Of a stretch of 64,000 nucleotides of DNA, positions 39,499 through 49,493 are shown piece after piece (the stretch's first letter is position 1; every line of letters begins with the position of its first letter). Location: contig JAGXRK010000012.1 of assembly GCA_018335755.1 (NCBI GenBank), forward strand, positions 1-64,000. The letters are read 5' to 3'. Source of the DNA: Ignavibacterium sp. (GTDB lineage: Bacteria; Bacteroidota; Ignavibacteria; Ignavibacteriales; Ignavibacteriaceae). The notes below the pieces were generated by a model. It saw only the letters and a list, made by a program, of their open reading frames with translations. It was not told the origin of the DNA and searched no databases. A program made the translations under genes and the position numbers.

Positions 39499-40818
39499 AT
39501 GAAAAAAATGAAAATATTATTAGCCGTTTTTCTGTTTTTCACTGCTTTTATTTATCCACAAAAGAAAGTATACATTGCTTATATTGAAGATGAAATTGAT
39601 CTTGGATTGGCACCTTATATAACCAGGTCGATATCAGATGCAGATAAAGCTGGTGCTGATGCAATAATATTTAAAATAAATACTTTTGGCGGCAGAGTTG
39701 ATGCAGCTACTCAAATTAAAGATGCCATTCTTGCTTCTAATATTCCGACTGTTGCCTTTGTAAATAACAGAGCGATATCTGCGGGCGCATTAATAACAAT
39801 ATCCTGTCAGCGAATAGTTATGGTTCCGGGCAGTTCAATCGGCGCTGCAACAGTTGTTGATCAAACAGGTGAAAAGGTAAGCGAAAAATATCAATCTTAT
39901 ATGCGCTCTGAAATGAGATCAACTGCTGAAAGAAATGGGCGTCGAACCGATGTTGCCGAAGCAATGGTAGATGAGAGAGTAGTAATTAAGGGCTTAGTTG
40001 ACTCAACACAATTAGCAACATTAACTGCTGATGAGGCACTTGAGTACGGAATAGCTGATACATTACTTACAAAAATTGAAGACGTTTTAGAATTTCTCGA
40101 TTTGAAAGGTGCAACAATTGTCCGGGTAGAATCAAACTGGGCTGAGGATGTTGTAAGGTTCTTAAATCATCCTTTGATTGCTTCATTGTTAATAATGATT
40201 GGATTTTTCGGATTGTTTACCGAAGTTAAAACTCCCGGATGGGGTGTTCCCGGAACAGCTGGAATTGCTGCATTAGCATTATTTTTTGGCGCATCTTATA
40301 TTTTGCAGCTTGCCACCATTGTCGAAATATTAATGTTTATTGCCGGACTGCTATTAATAGCTACAGAAATTTTTGTTATACCAGGATTTGGTATTGCCGG
40401 AATAAGCGGAATATTATTAATTGTTGCATCCCTATTCATGTCTCTGGTAGGCGGTAGACCATTTCTGGATTTTGATATGATTTCAATGGCAATTATTCAA
40501 ATTGCGGGTGCGATAACCGGTGCTTTTATTATGGTTCTTCTATTGGCAAAGTTCCTTCCCAAATCAACTGTTTTTAATAAACTTGTTTTGTCAACAGCAA
40601 CATCCACCAATAGAGGTTATGTTTCAAGTCCTGATTTTAAGTCATTGGTAGGAAAGGAAGGAATTGCACTAACCACTTTGCGTCCTGCTGGTACAGCTGA
40701 AATAGACGGAGAAAAAGTTGATGTTGTAGCGGATTCAGAATACATTAAAAATGGTACGAAAATAAGAGTAATCAAAACCGAAGGTATGCGCGTTGTTGTA
40801 GTACCGGTTAAACAGTAG
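39499..40818 (+). CDS. NfeD family protein with N-terminal ClpP-class membrane serine protease domain
   Basis: 439 aa; KINTFGGRVDAATQIKDAIL, NRAISAGALITISCQRIVM, C-terminal TM block and OB-like NfeD region. Confidence 0.9.
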   Translation: MKKMKILLAVFLFFTAFIYPQKKVYIAYIEDEIDLGLAPYITRSISDADKAGADAIIFKINTFGGRVDAATQIKDAILASNIPTVAFVNNRAISAGALITISCQRIVMVPGSSIGAATVVDQTGEKVSEKYQSYMRSEMRSTAERNGRRTDVAEAMVDERVVIKGLVDSTQLATLTADEALEYGIADTLLTKIEDVLEFLDLKGATIVRVESNWAEDVVRFLNHPLIASLLIMIGFFGLFTEVKTPGWGVPGTAGIAALALFFGASYILQLATIVEILMFIAGLLLIATEIFVIPGFGIAGISGILLIVASLFMSLVGGRPFLDFDMISMAIIQIAGAITGAFIMVLLLAKFLPKSTVFNKLVLSTATSTNRGYVSSPDFKSLVGKEGIALTTLRPAGTAEIDGEKVDVVADSEYIKNGTKIRVIKTEGMRVVVVPVKQ

Positions 40819-40828
40819 ATTTTAATTA

Positions 40829-40873
40829 AGATGTCATCCTTTAAGTTTCTTTGATATAATGAGATGACATCTT
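40829..40873. terminator. Bidirectional hairpin terminator between convergent genes
   Basis: Perfect 11-bp inverted repeat AAGATGTCATC (40829-40839) / GATGACATCTT (40863-40873), 23-nt loop, followed by TTT on one side and A/T-rich on the other; lies between convergent nfeD and MFS genes. Confidence 0.65.
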
Positions 40874-40882
40874 TTTACAACA

Positions 40883-42394
40883 TTATTTCACTTCATCTAC
40901 ATCATCAACAAACAAAGTTAGAAAACCAGCAAGAATCAATGAAGCACCGCCCAGCACTAAAGCATAAATTGCTTCACCTCCAACTACATTTTTAACAAAA
41001 AATCCTAAAATAGCTGCAGCTGTAATTTGAGGTATTACAATAAAGAAATTAAAAATGCCCATATAAACTCCCATTTTTTCTGCTGGAAGTGAACCGGCAA
41101 GAATTGCATAAGGCATAGAAAGTATTGAAGCCCAGGCAAGACCAATTCCAAGTTCTGAAACTAAAAGAAGATTTGGATCTTTAATAAAATAGAAGGATGC
41201 AAATCCTAATCCGCCGCAAAATAGTGAGATCATATGAACCGTTTTGCGATTTGTTTTTTTTGCAAGCCAAACAAGTACGAATGCCATTACCGCAGCAAAT
41301 CCGTTGTAGACAGACATCAGGACTCCAACCCAATCAGCACCCTGATTATATAATACAGAGGTTGTATCACTGGTTCCATAAATATGCCTCGTTACAGCAG
41401 GTGTAGTGTAAATCCACATAGCAAACAACGCAAACCATGAAAAGAACTGAACTAGGGCAAGCTGTTTCATAGTTTTGGGCATTTTATAAAGATCATTTAA
41501 CACAGTAACAAAACCACCGGTTGTTTTACCACTGTTAGAGAGCAGACCAGCCAGCAATTGAAGAATTCCAAAAATGAATGAACCCACAAACAATACATAC
41601 AATCCAAAATCATCTTCCTTCAATACGTAATGCAAAATCAAAGAACCTATTAATCCAATTATAGTCCAGACAATTCCAAGTCTTATAAAAAATAATCCAT
41701 GAATAGGATCAGGTGAATACTTTAAAGCTTTAATTTTTTCTTTTTCTGCTTCTTCAAACTTTCTTAATTCTTCGGGTGAATACTCTTTAGATGAAATAAT
41801 TGTCCATAGAACTGCCAGGAAAAAAACAACTCCGCCAATATAGAAGGAATACTTAACAGATGGCGGTATCAAACCCTCTGGAGCTGTGTTTGCAATACCA
41901 AACCAGTTTGTCATCATATAAGGAAGAGCAGAAGCAATTACAGCCCCGGTTCCAATAAAAAAACTTTGCATTGCAAATCCTGTGGTTCGCTGTTCTGATG
42001 GCAGCATATCTCCAACAAACGCTCTGAACGGCTCCATTGATATATTTATAGAAGCATCCATTATCCATAACATTCCGGCGGCAATCCATAAAGCAGGTGA
42101 GTTAGGCATAAATATAATTGCGACTGATGCTAAAATTGCACCAACTAGAAAAAATGGTCTGCGTCTCCCCAATCTATTCCAGGTTTTGTCACTCATATGT
42201 CCAACTATCGGTTGAACAATCAGTCCTGTTACAGGAGCAGCTATCCAAAGAAGAGGAATAGTGTCAATGTTTGCGCCAAGAGTTTCAAATATTCTACTTA
42301 CATTGGCATTTTGAAGTGCAAAGCCGAATTGTATACCAAGAAAGCCGAAACTCATATTCCAGATTTGCCAGAATGATAGACGTGGTTTACTCAT
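40883..42394 (-). CDS. MFS transporter, SLC45/sugar-type
   Basis: 503 aa; MSFGFLGIQFGFALQNANVSRIFETLGA, PIVGHMSDKTWNRLGRRRPFFLVGAI, about 12 TM segments. Confidence 0.88.
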   Translation of the reverse strand: MSKPRLSFWQIWNMSFGFLGIQFGFALQNANVSRIFETLGANIDTIPLLWIAAPVTGLIVQPIVGHMSDKTWNRLGRRRPFFLVGAILASVAIIFMPNSPALWIAAGMLWIMDASINISMEPFRAFVGDMLPSEQRTTGFAMQSFFIGTGAVIASALPYMMTNWFGIANTAPEGLIPPSVKYSFYIGGVVFFLAVLWTIISSKEYSPEELRKFEEAEKEKIKALKYSPDPIHGLFFIRLGIVWTIIGLIGSLILHYVLKEDDFGLYVLFVGSFIFGILQLLAGLLSNSGKTTGGFVTVLNDLYKMPKTMKQLALVQFFSWFALFAMWIYTTPAVTRHIYGTSDTTSVLYNQGADWVGVLMSVYNGFAAVMAFVLVWLAKKTNRKTVHMISLFCGGLGFASFYFIKDPNLLLVSELGIGLAWASILSMPYAILAGSLPAEKMGVYMGIFNFFIVIPQITAAAILGFFVKNVVGGEAIYALVLGGASLILAGFLTLFVDDVDEVK

Positions 42395-42499
42395 AATTTG
42401 TATTTAACTTTATGTTAGAAAATATTTTCGTAATGCTTTACCAAAATAAAGAACTGTTTCAATAAATTACATTATCAAGCAAAATATTTTTATTGCCGG

Positions 42500-44332
42500 A
42501 TGGAATTAAAACAAATACTTCAGACAGTCAATTCCACTGATTACTCAGCTTTTTTCTACACACCGCATCTCTATGATAATTCTTTTTCATATTTATTCAT
42601 TGATCCGGTTGAAAGCGTAACTATAAAAACCGCTCGTTCACTTGAGAAGAAATTAGAACAAATAGATTTGCTTATTAAGGATGGCTACTCGGCTTATTCA
42701 ATAATAAATTATGAGACAGGTTATTTATTTGAGAAAAAACTACATCCCTTATTAGATGGGAAAGAGAAGCTGATTCAGTTCTTTTTCTGCGATCCCAAAA
42801 ATGTTTTAAAGATCAGGTCATCGTCCTTATCTGTAAATAATACTAATCAATCTTTTGAAATAAAAAATTTCACAATTAATAATACAAGACAAGAATTCCG
42901 ACATAATATTAACGCCATAAAAAAATACATTAAACAAGGAGATACGTACCAGGTTAATTATACCGTTAAAGGAAAATTTAATTTCCACGGTGATTTATCA
43001 GATCTGTTCATTAAACTTTCTTATAGTCAGTCAGCTTTATATTCTGCATTTATTAATAATAAAGACAAAACCATTCTGTCCCTCTCACCGGAATTATTTT
43101 TTGAAATTGATGGAAAGAGTATTACAGCAAAACCTATGAAAGGCACTGTAAGGCGCGGTTATGATCTACAAACAGATAAAATGAATAAATACAATTTACT
43201 CAATAGTGAAAAAAACCGTGCTGAAAATGTTATGATTGTCGATCTTTTAAGAAATGACCTTGGCAGAATTAGTAAATCAGGATCGGTTCAGGTACCCAAA
43301 TTATTTGATATTGAGAAATACGAGACATTGTATCAGATGGTAAGTGTAATTTCGTCGAAATTAAAGAAGGATATAACGCTATCAAAAGTAATAAAAAATA
43401 TTTTTCCCTGCGGTTCCATCACAGGTGCACCCAAAATCAGTACAATGGGTATCATAAACAAAATTGAGAAAGAGCCGCGCGGTATTTATACAGGTTCAAT
43501 TGGGTTTATTCATAAACAGAAAAAGATATTTAATGTTGCCATAAGAACAATTGTTATATGTAAAAAAACTTTCAGAGGTGAGCTTGGTTTGGGCAGCGGA
43601 ATAGTTTGGGATAGTAATATTGAGCAGGAATTCCAGGAAACAATTTTGAAAAGCAGATTTCTAACTAAACCGGAATCCGAATTTGAATTATTTGAAACTA
43701 TGCTTCTTGAAAACGGAAAAATTCATTTATTGGAAGACCATCTTAACAGATTAAAATTATCAGCGTCGTTTTTCCTGTTTAGATACGATGATAATAAAAT
43801 CCAAAAGGTAATTCAGAAAACGATTTTAAATTCTAACTCACATACAAACCAAAAGTTAAAACTGTTAATTGATAAATGGGGTGAGGTAAAAACAATTGTT
43901 AGTCAAGTCTTAGCAACTCCTGAAAAAATTAAAGTGATAATCAGTAAAAACAGAATAAAGACCGGAAATAAATATCAATACTTTAAAACAACTAACAGGA
44001 TTATTTACGATAAGGAAAATAAGTTTTTCAGAAGGCGAGGTTTTTTTGACGTTATATTTTTCAATGAAAGAAGTGAATTGGCTGAAGGTGCAATTACAAA
44101 TATTTTTTTGAAAATTGGAGATACATATTTTACTCCCCCTGTAACTAGTGGAATTTTACCAGGAGTTTACAGGAAATTTATGCTTAGAAGCAATTCGAGT
44201 GTTAAGGAAAAATTATTATACTTCGAGGATCTAATGTCTGCCGAAGAAATTATTTTAACCAACGCATTAAAGGGAGAAATTAAAGTAAATTACCTTTACC
44301 TGAACGAAACTGAGTTTAGGGCGATGCAGTAA
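42500..44332 (+). CDS. pabB: Aminodeoxychorismate synthase component I fused to aminodeoxychorismate lyase-like domain (PabB-PabC)
   Basis: 610 aa; KQGDTYQVNYTVKGKF, FEIDGKSITAKPMKGTVRRG, AENVMIVDLLRNDLGRI, FPCGSITGAPKISTM; C-terminal FELFETMLLENGKIHLLEDHLNRL and ELAEGAITNIFLKIGDTYFTPPVTSGILPGVYR. Confidence 0.92.
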   Translation: MELKQILQTVNSTDYSAFFYTPHLYDNSFSYLFIDPVESVTIKTARSLEKKLEQIDLLIKDGYSAYSIINYETGYLFEKKLHPLLDGKEKLIQFFFCDPKNVLKIRSSSLSVNNTNQSFEIKNFTINNTRQEFRHNINAIKKYIKQGDTYQVNYTVKGKFNFHGDLSDLFIKLSYSQSALYSAFINNKDKTILSLSPELFFEIDGKSITAKPMKGTVRRGYDLQTDKMNKYNLLNSEKNRAENVMIVDLLRNDLGRISKSGSVQVPKLFDIEKYETLYQMVSVISSKLKKDITLSKVIKNIFPCGSITGAPKISTMGIINKIEKEPRGIYTGSIGFIHKQKKIFNVAIRTIVICKKTFRGELGLGSGIVWDSNIEQEFQETILKSRFLTKPESEFELFETMLLENGKIHLLEDHLNRLKLSASFFLFRYDDNKIQKVIQKTILNSNSHTNQKLKLLIDKWGEVKTIVSQVLATPEKIKVIISKNRIKTGNKYQYFKTTNRIIYDKENKFFRRRGFFDVIFFNERSELAEGAITNIFLKIGDTYFTPPVTSGILPGVYRKFMLRSNSSVKEKLLYFEDLMSAEEIILTNALKGEIKVNYLYLNETEFRAMQ

Positions 44333-44391
44333 ACCATTTAAGCATCTTTTACCGATTTTTAATATCTTTACCCAACAAAATCAATCTCTAT

Positions 44392-45438
44392 ATGCCGCAG
44401 CAAAATGATATAACCAATAAACGAAAAAAAGAACACATTGAGTTGTGTTTAACTAAAAAAGTTGAGTTCAAAGAAAAGACGAACGGTTTTGATAATTATG
44501 AGTTTAAGCATTTTGCACTTACGGAGATTGACATTAAGAAAATTACCTTTTTTACAAGATTTTTTAATAAAAAAATAAATTATCCTTTCCTCATTTCCTG
44601 TATGACTGGCGGAACTTCTGAAGCGGAGAATATTAATTCGCGGCTTGCCGATGTTGCTTCCGGACTGAATATCATACTTGGGGTCGGGAGTCAAAGACAG
44701 GCTCTTGAGGATAAAAAATATCACAATTCCTACAAGGTAATAAGAAGAAAAGCACCTGGTATTCCAATTCTTGGAAATATTGGTGCAGCACAACTAACTA
44801 AAAACACCTCTATTGATCAGATAAAAAGTTTAGCTGATATGATTGAAGCTGATGCTATGGTTGTACATCTTAACCCGGTTCAGGAACTTCTTCAGCCTGA
44901 GGGTGAAATTGAATTTTCAGGACTTAGAAAAAAAATAACTAAATTAGTTAAGGAACTTAGGCTGCCGGTTATTGTTAAAGAAGTGGGTTCCGGTATTTCA
45001 AAAGAGGCAGCCATAATTCTTCTTGATTCCGGAGTGAAGGGTATTGATGTTGCTGGTGCCGGAGGAACAAGTTGGGCTGGTGTTGAATTACTAAGAAGCA
45101 AGAACATTAATGATTCAATATTATGGGATTGGGGTTTGCCCACTTCTTTTTGTATACGGGAAGTTGCATCATTAAAGAAAAAATTTAATTTCACTCTAAT
45201 TGGTTCAGGGGGAATAAACTCAGCTATGGAAATGACTAAAGCATTTGCACTTGGTTCAGATATTACTGCATCTGCAAGAGTAATTTTACAAACATTGATC
45301 AATCAGGGTGAAGAAGATGTTATAAAAATGATAAAAGATTGGTTCAATGTTTTAAGCAAAGTAATGTTTTTAACGGGATCAAAAAATCTTAAAGAATTAA
45401 AGACTAACAAAATATTCAAAAGGGAATCTCTAACTTGA
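44392..45438 (+). CDS. fni: Type 2 isopentenyl-diphosphate delta-isomerase
   Basis: 348 aa; PFLISCMTGGTSEAENINSRLADVA, GVGSQRQAL, HLNPVQELLQPEGE, GVKGIDVAGAGGTSW. Confidence 0.95.
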   Translation: MPQQNDITNKRKKEHIELCLTKKVEFKEKTNGFDNYEFKHFALTEIDIKKITFFTRFFNKKINYPFLISCMTGGTSEAENINSRLADVASGLNIILGVGSQRQALEDKKYHNSYKVIRRKAPGIPILGNIGAAQLTKNTSIDQIKSLADMIEADAMVVHLNPVQELLQPEGEIEFSGLRKKITKLVKELRLPVIVKEVGSGISKEAAIILLDSGVKGIDVAGAGGTSWAGVELLRSKNINDSILWDWGLPTSFCIREVASLKKKFNFTLIGSGGINSAMEMTKAFALGSDITASARVILQTLINQGEEDVIKMIKDWFNVLSKVMFLTGSKNLKELKTNKIFKRESLT

Positions 45439-46430
45439 ATTTAACAGAAATAAAAAATTTCAGCAGGATTTACGAAACTGAAAGAAAAAAAATAGACATA
45501 AAACTTCAGAATCTACTGAAGGGAAGAGAACCACTAATGCTCTATAATCCTGCTTCTTATATTCTGGAAAGCAGCGGTAAAAGATTAAGACCATTATTGG
45601 TTTTGTTTTCAGCTAAAGCTTCAGGAGGTAAATTTAACCAGGTTTATAATGCTGCACTGGCCGTTGAAATGCTTCATAACTTTACCCTCGTTCACGATGA
45701 TATTATGGATAAAGCGGATTTAAGACGAGGACGGGAAACACTTCATAAAAAATATGATATTAATACCGCTATTTTAGCCGGTGATAGTCTTCTTGCTGTG
45801 GCTTATGAATGTCTGTTAAAAGATTGCGATGTTAATGCAAAAAAGGCACTTGCTTCGTTTACTAATGGTTTGATTGAAGTATGCGAGGGTCAAAGTCTTG
45901 ATACAGATTTTGAAACACGAAAAAATGTTTCAATTGATGAGTACATTACGATGATAACAAAGAAAACTGCAATGCTTCTGAAAATGTGCTGTGAGATCGG
46001 TTCATTGCTTGTTGATGCAAATCCCCGTGATATTAAAATACTTTCGGATTATGGACTTAACCTTGGAATTGCATTTCAGATACAGGATGATTTGCTTGAC
46101 ATTATCGGTGATCAGAAAAAATTCGGCAAGAAGGTAGGCGGCGATCTTATTGAAGGGAAAAAGACTTTTTTGTTTTTACGAGCTCTGAATAAATCCAAAG
46201 GAGATAATAAACAAGCTTTACTTCGTGTTATTAGAAACAAAGGTATAAAATCATCTGAGGTAAATAAATATAAAAGAATTTATGAAGAACTGGATGTAAT
46301 TCAGGATGCAAAAAGGGAGATTGAGCTGTATACTAATTCAGCATTAAAAGCAATTAATAAGTTAACTGAAAAGAAAAATATCGGACTATTTTACTGGCTT
46401 GCAGACTCACTAATTAAACGTGATCAATAA
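45435..46430 (+). CDS. Polyprenyl synthetase family protein
   Basis: 331 aa; SSGKRLRPLLVLFSA, LVHDDIMDKADLRRGRETLHKKYD, FQIQDDLLDIIGDQKKFGKKVGGDLIEGKKTF. Confidence 0.95.
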   Translation: MNLTEIKNFSRIYETERKKIDIKLQNLLKGREPLMLYNPASYILESSGKRLRPLLVLFSAKASGGKFNQVYNAALAVEMLHNFTLVHDDIMDKADLRRGRETLHKKYDINTAILAGDSLLAVAYECLLKDCDVNAKKALASFTNGLIEVCEGQSLDTDFETRKNVSIDEYITMITKKTAMLLKMCCEIGSLLVDANPRDIKILSDYGLNLGIAFQIQDDLLDIIGDQKKFGKKVGGDLIEGKKTFLFLRALNKSKGDNKQALLRVIRNKGIKSSEVNKYKRIYEELDVIQDAKREIELYTNSALKAINKLTEKKNIGLFYWLADSLIKRDQ

Positions 46431-46696
46431 TGATTGAAAAAACAGTTAAAATTATAAATAAAGCAGGTCTGCACACCCGGCCTGCTGCTACAGTTGTTAA
46501 ACTGGCTGCGAAGTATAAATGTGACTTTTTTATTTCGCGTGATGGAATGCATATTAATGGAAAAAGTATTATAGGTGTTATGACATTGGCTGCAGAAATT
46601 GGTTCAGAGTTAACCTTAACTTTTAATGGTGTTGATGAAGGAAAGGCTTCTGAAGAAATAGTTTCTTATTTTGAAAGGGGGTTCGATGAAATATGA
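46430..46696 (+). CDS. ptsH: HPr family phosphocarrier protein
   Basis: 88 aa; KAGLHTRPAATVVKLA (catalytic His) and INGKSIIGVMTLAA (regulatory Ser region). Confidence 0.95.
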   Translation: MIEKTVKIINKAGLHTRPAATVVKLAAKYKCDFFISRDGMHINGKSIIGVMTLAAEIGSELTLTFNGVDEGKASEEIVSYFERGFDEI

Positions 46697-48459
46697 AATC
46701 ATTTAAAGAAATTTACCGCGAAGCTGAAAATAAAATTGCCGGATTAGCTGCTGCCCCGGGAATTGTTATTGGCAGAGCACATCTTTTTACTAAAGAAAAA
46801 GTTGAAATAAATAAATCGGAAATAACGGATATTGATCAAGCCATAAATAACCTTGATGAAGCTGTAGAAAAATCTAAAAAGGAATTAAATAAGATTTTTT
46901 CAATAGCCCGTGAAAAGATGGATGAAAAAAGAGCTGGTATTTTTGAAGCGCAGCTTATGATACTTGATGATCCTATACTTTTTGGAAATATTAAAGACAG
47001 GATTAAAACTGAAAAAATTCAGCCTGAGTATATTGTTTCGGATGAAATTTCAAAGTACCAGGAACTGATGATAATATCAAGCGAATCTTATCTTAAAGAA
47101 AGAGCTCTTGACATTGAAGATATTAAATTCCGGATTATCAGAAATCTTCAGAAAAAAAGATGGCAGTCGAGGATAGAAAAAGAAATGATTGTTATAAGTG
47201 AGTCGCTTACTCCTGCTGATACACTTCTATTTTCAAGAGTTGATACGCTTGCTTTTGTTACAGATCACGGAGGATTAACATCTCACGCAGCAATTATTTC
47301 AAGATCTTTGAACATTCCGGCTGTTGTTGGTACCCATAATGCTTCCAAAATGATTGAAGACGGGCAATCAATCATTGTTGATGGATTTCACGGTTATATA
47401 ATAACATCTCCTTCAGAAGAGCAAATCGAATTTTTCAAGTACAAACAGGAGCGTCTGAAACAACTTCAGGTTGATCTCAAAGAATTCAAAGAAAAGCCCG
47501 CCATAACTACTGATGGTAGAACTATTAATCTTGAAGCAAATGTTGATGTTACCGGTGAAATTGATGTTGTTATTACCAGCGGTGCAAAAGGTATTGGACT
47601 CTACAGGTCAGAACAAATACTTGATGAACTTGGTGAATATCCTAACGAAGAAGAACAGACTAACATTTACTCAAAACTTGCATCAAGGATGTATCCGGAT
47701 TTTTGTACAATACGTGCTTTTGATATTGGGGGCGACAAGTTCAGACTCTTTGATTACAGAGAGCCGAATCCCTTTTTAGGTTTACGCGGGGTCAGGTTTC
47801 TTCTTGAAAATAAAAGTCTTTTTAAGACTCAGATTAGAGCTGTACTCAAAGCCAGTGCTACTAAAAATATTAAATTTATGATTCCTATGATCTCTACAAT
47901 TGAGGAAATATGGGAAACAAAAAAGTTAATAACTGAATGCAAGGCTGAACTCAGAAAAGAAAAATTAGAATTTGATGATAAAATCAAATTAGGTATAATG
48001 ATCGAAGTTCCTTCAGCAGCAATTATGACAAGAGAACTGGCTGCAGAAGTAGATTTTATAAGTATTGGAACCAATGATTTAATTCAATATATGATGGCTG
48101 TTGACAGAGGTAACGACCTTGTATCTAATTTGTACCAGGAATTCAGTCCAGTAAATATCAGAACCATTTATCATATTGTGCAGGAGGCAAAGCTTCAAAA
48201 AGTGCCTGTGAGTTTGTGTGGAGAAATGGCCGCTGATACATTAGCCATTCCATTGCTTGTTGGATTGGGGTTGGAAACATTAAGTATTTCTGCTGCAACA
48301 ATTCTTTATGCTAAAAAAATAATTAACAGTTTCAGTTACGAACTTGCAAAAAAATTAGCTGATGATTGCGTGGCTAGTAAAACAGAAAAAGAAATTCAGG
48401 ATAAAGTTGTTAAATTCTTTGAAGAAAATAATATCACAAGAACAAGGAACATTATTTAA
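46693..48459 (+). CDS. ptsI: Phosphoenolpyruvate-protein phosphotransferase (enzyme I)
   Basis: 588 aa; TDHGGLTSHAAIISRSLNIPAVVG, GIGLYRSEQILDELGEYP, SIGTNDLIQYMMAVDRGND, SLCGEMAAD. Confidence 0.96.
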   Translation: MKSFKEIYREAENKIAGLAAAPGIVIGRAHLFTKEKVEINKSEITDIDQAINNLDEAVEKSKKELNKIFSIAREKMDEKRAGIFEAQLMILDDPILFGNIKDRIKTEKIQPEYIVSDEISKYQELMIISSESYLKERALDIEDIKFRIIRNLQKKRWQSRIEKEMIVISESLTPADTLLFSRVDTLAFVTDHGGLTSHAAIISRSLNIPAVVGTHNASKMIEDGQSIIVDGFHGYIITSPSEEQIEFFKYKQERLKQLQVDLKEFKEKPAITTDGRTINLEANVDVTGEIDVVITSGAKGIGLYRSEQILDELGEYPNEEEQTNIYSKLASRMYPDFCTIRAFDIGGDKFRLFDYREPNPFLGLRGVRFLLENKSLFKTQIRAVLKASATKNIKFMIPMISTIEEIWETKKLITECKAELRKEKLEFDDKIKLGIMIEVPSAAIMTRELAAEVDFISIGTNDLIQYMMAVDRGNDLVSNLYQEFSPVNIRTIYHIVQEAKLQKVPVSLCGEMAADTLAIPLLVGLGLETLSISAATILYAKKIINSFSYELAKKLADDCVASKTEKEIQDKVVKFFEENNITRTRNII

Positions 48460-48461
48460 GA

Positions 48462-49493
48462 ATGAAAATACAGGAATATGTTAAAAAGTACGATCCTCAA
48501 AATCAATTTGATGTTCTGATAAATATCTGGAAACAGATTGAGTTTGCACTTAACAATAAATATGATGTTGATGAGCTTAATCAAAAAAAGTTTACTAATC
48601 TAGTTTTAACTGGTCTTGGCGGATCTGCAATAAGCGGTGATCTCTTAAGAAACTACCTTCATAATGAAATTAAAGTACCATTTATTGTAAACAGAAATTA
48701 TTCGCTTCCGTCATTTGCAGATGAAAATACATTATTAATTGTCTCTTCTTATTCCGGTAATACAGAAGAAACAATATCTGTATTAAATCAGGCAATCAAA
48801 GCTAAATGTTCCATACTTGTTTTAACTACCGGTGGAGAAGCAGAAAAGATTGCGTTCTCTCATAAACTTCCAGTGATAAAACTTCAAAAAGGGTTTCAGC
48901 CAAGATATGCACTGGGTTTAAGTTTCTTTTCGCTACTTATTGCACTCGATAAAATTGGTGTTATTTCTAATCAGAAAAGTGAAATTGAAGAAGTCTTAAC
49001 AATTTGGAAAAAGAAGGCATCTGAGTATTCAAGTGAAAATAATATGGCTTTTTCTCTTGCAGAACGCATGATTGGTTTTATTCCGGTTATATATTCTATT
49101 TCAGAATTAACTTCTGCTGCAGGATACAGGTTCAAATGCCAGCTAAATGAAAATTCAAAGCTTCATGCATTCCATCACGAAATTCCTGAAATGAATCACA
49201 ATGAAATTATAGGCTGGGAAACATATCAGGAGAAATCGTTTCCGGTAAAAGTTATTTATCTTCTTGATGAGAATTGTCACCCTCAAATTAAAAAACGATT
49301 TCAATTTATGAGCGAAATTCTATGTGAAAATAAAATTGATGTTATTGCATTGAACAGCAGTGAAAAAAGTTTTAAGGCAAGATTAATGGATTTAATTTAT
49401 TTGTGTGATTGGATAACTTTTTATATAGCGGTACAAAGAGGTTATGATCCCAGTGAAATCGATAATATCAATAAACTTAAAGAGCGACTTTAA
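48462..49493 (+). CDS. Bifunctional phosphoglucose/phosphomannose isomerase
   Basis: 343 aa; LTGLGGSAISGDLLRNYL, SSYSGNTEETISVLNQAI, EIPEMNHNEIIGWE. Confidence 0.92.
   Translation: MKIQEYVKKYDPQNQFDVLINIWKQIEFALNNKYDVDELNQKKFTNLVLTGLGGSAISGDLLRNYLHNEIKVPFIVNRNYSLPSFADENTLLIVSSYSGNTEETISVLNQAIKAKCSILVLTTGGEAEKIAFSHKLPVIKLQKGFQPRYALGLSFFSLLIALDKIGVISNQKSEIEEVLTIWKKKASEYSSENNMAFSLAERMIGFIPVIYSISELTSAAGYRFKCQLNENSKLHAFHHEIPEMNHNEIIGWETYQEKSFPVKVIYLLDENCHPQIKKRFQFMSEILCENKIDVIALNSSEKSFKARLMDLIYLCDWITFYIAVQRGYDPSEIDNINKLKERL

Noticed and set aside
44449-45302. Minus-strand ORFs inside fni (44449..44793, 44892..45302)
   Set aside because: Antisense shadows of a well-supported isomerase; no independent signals.
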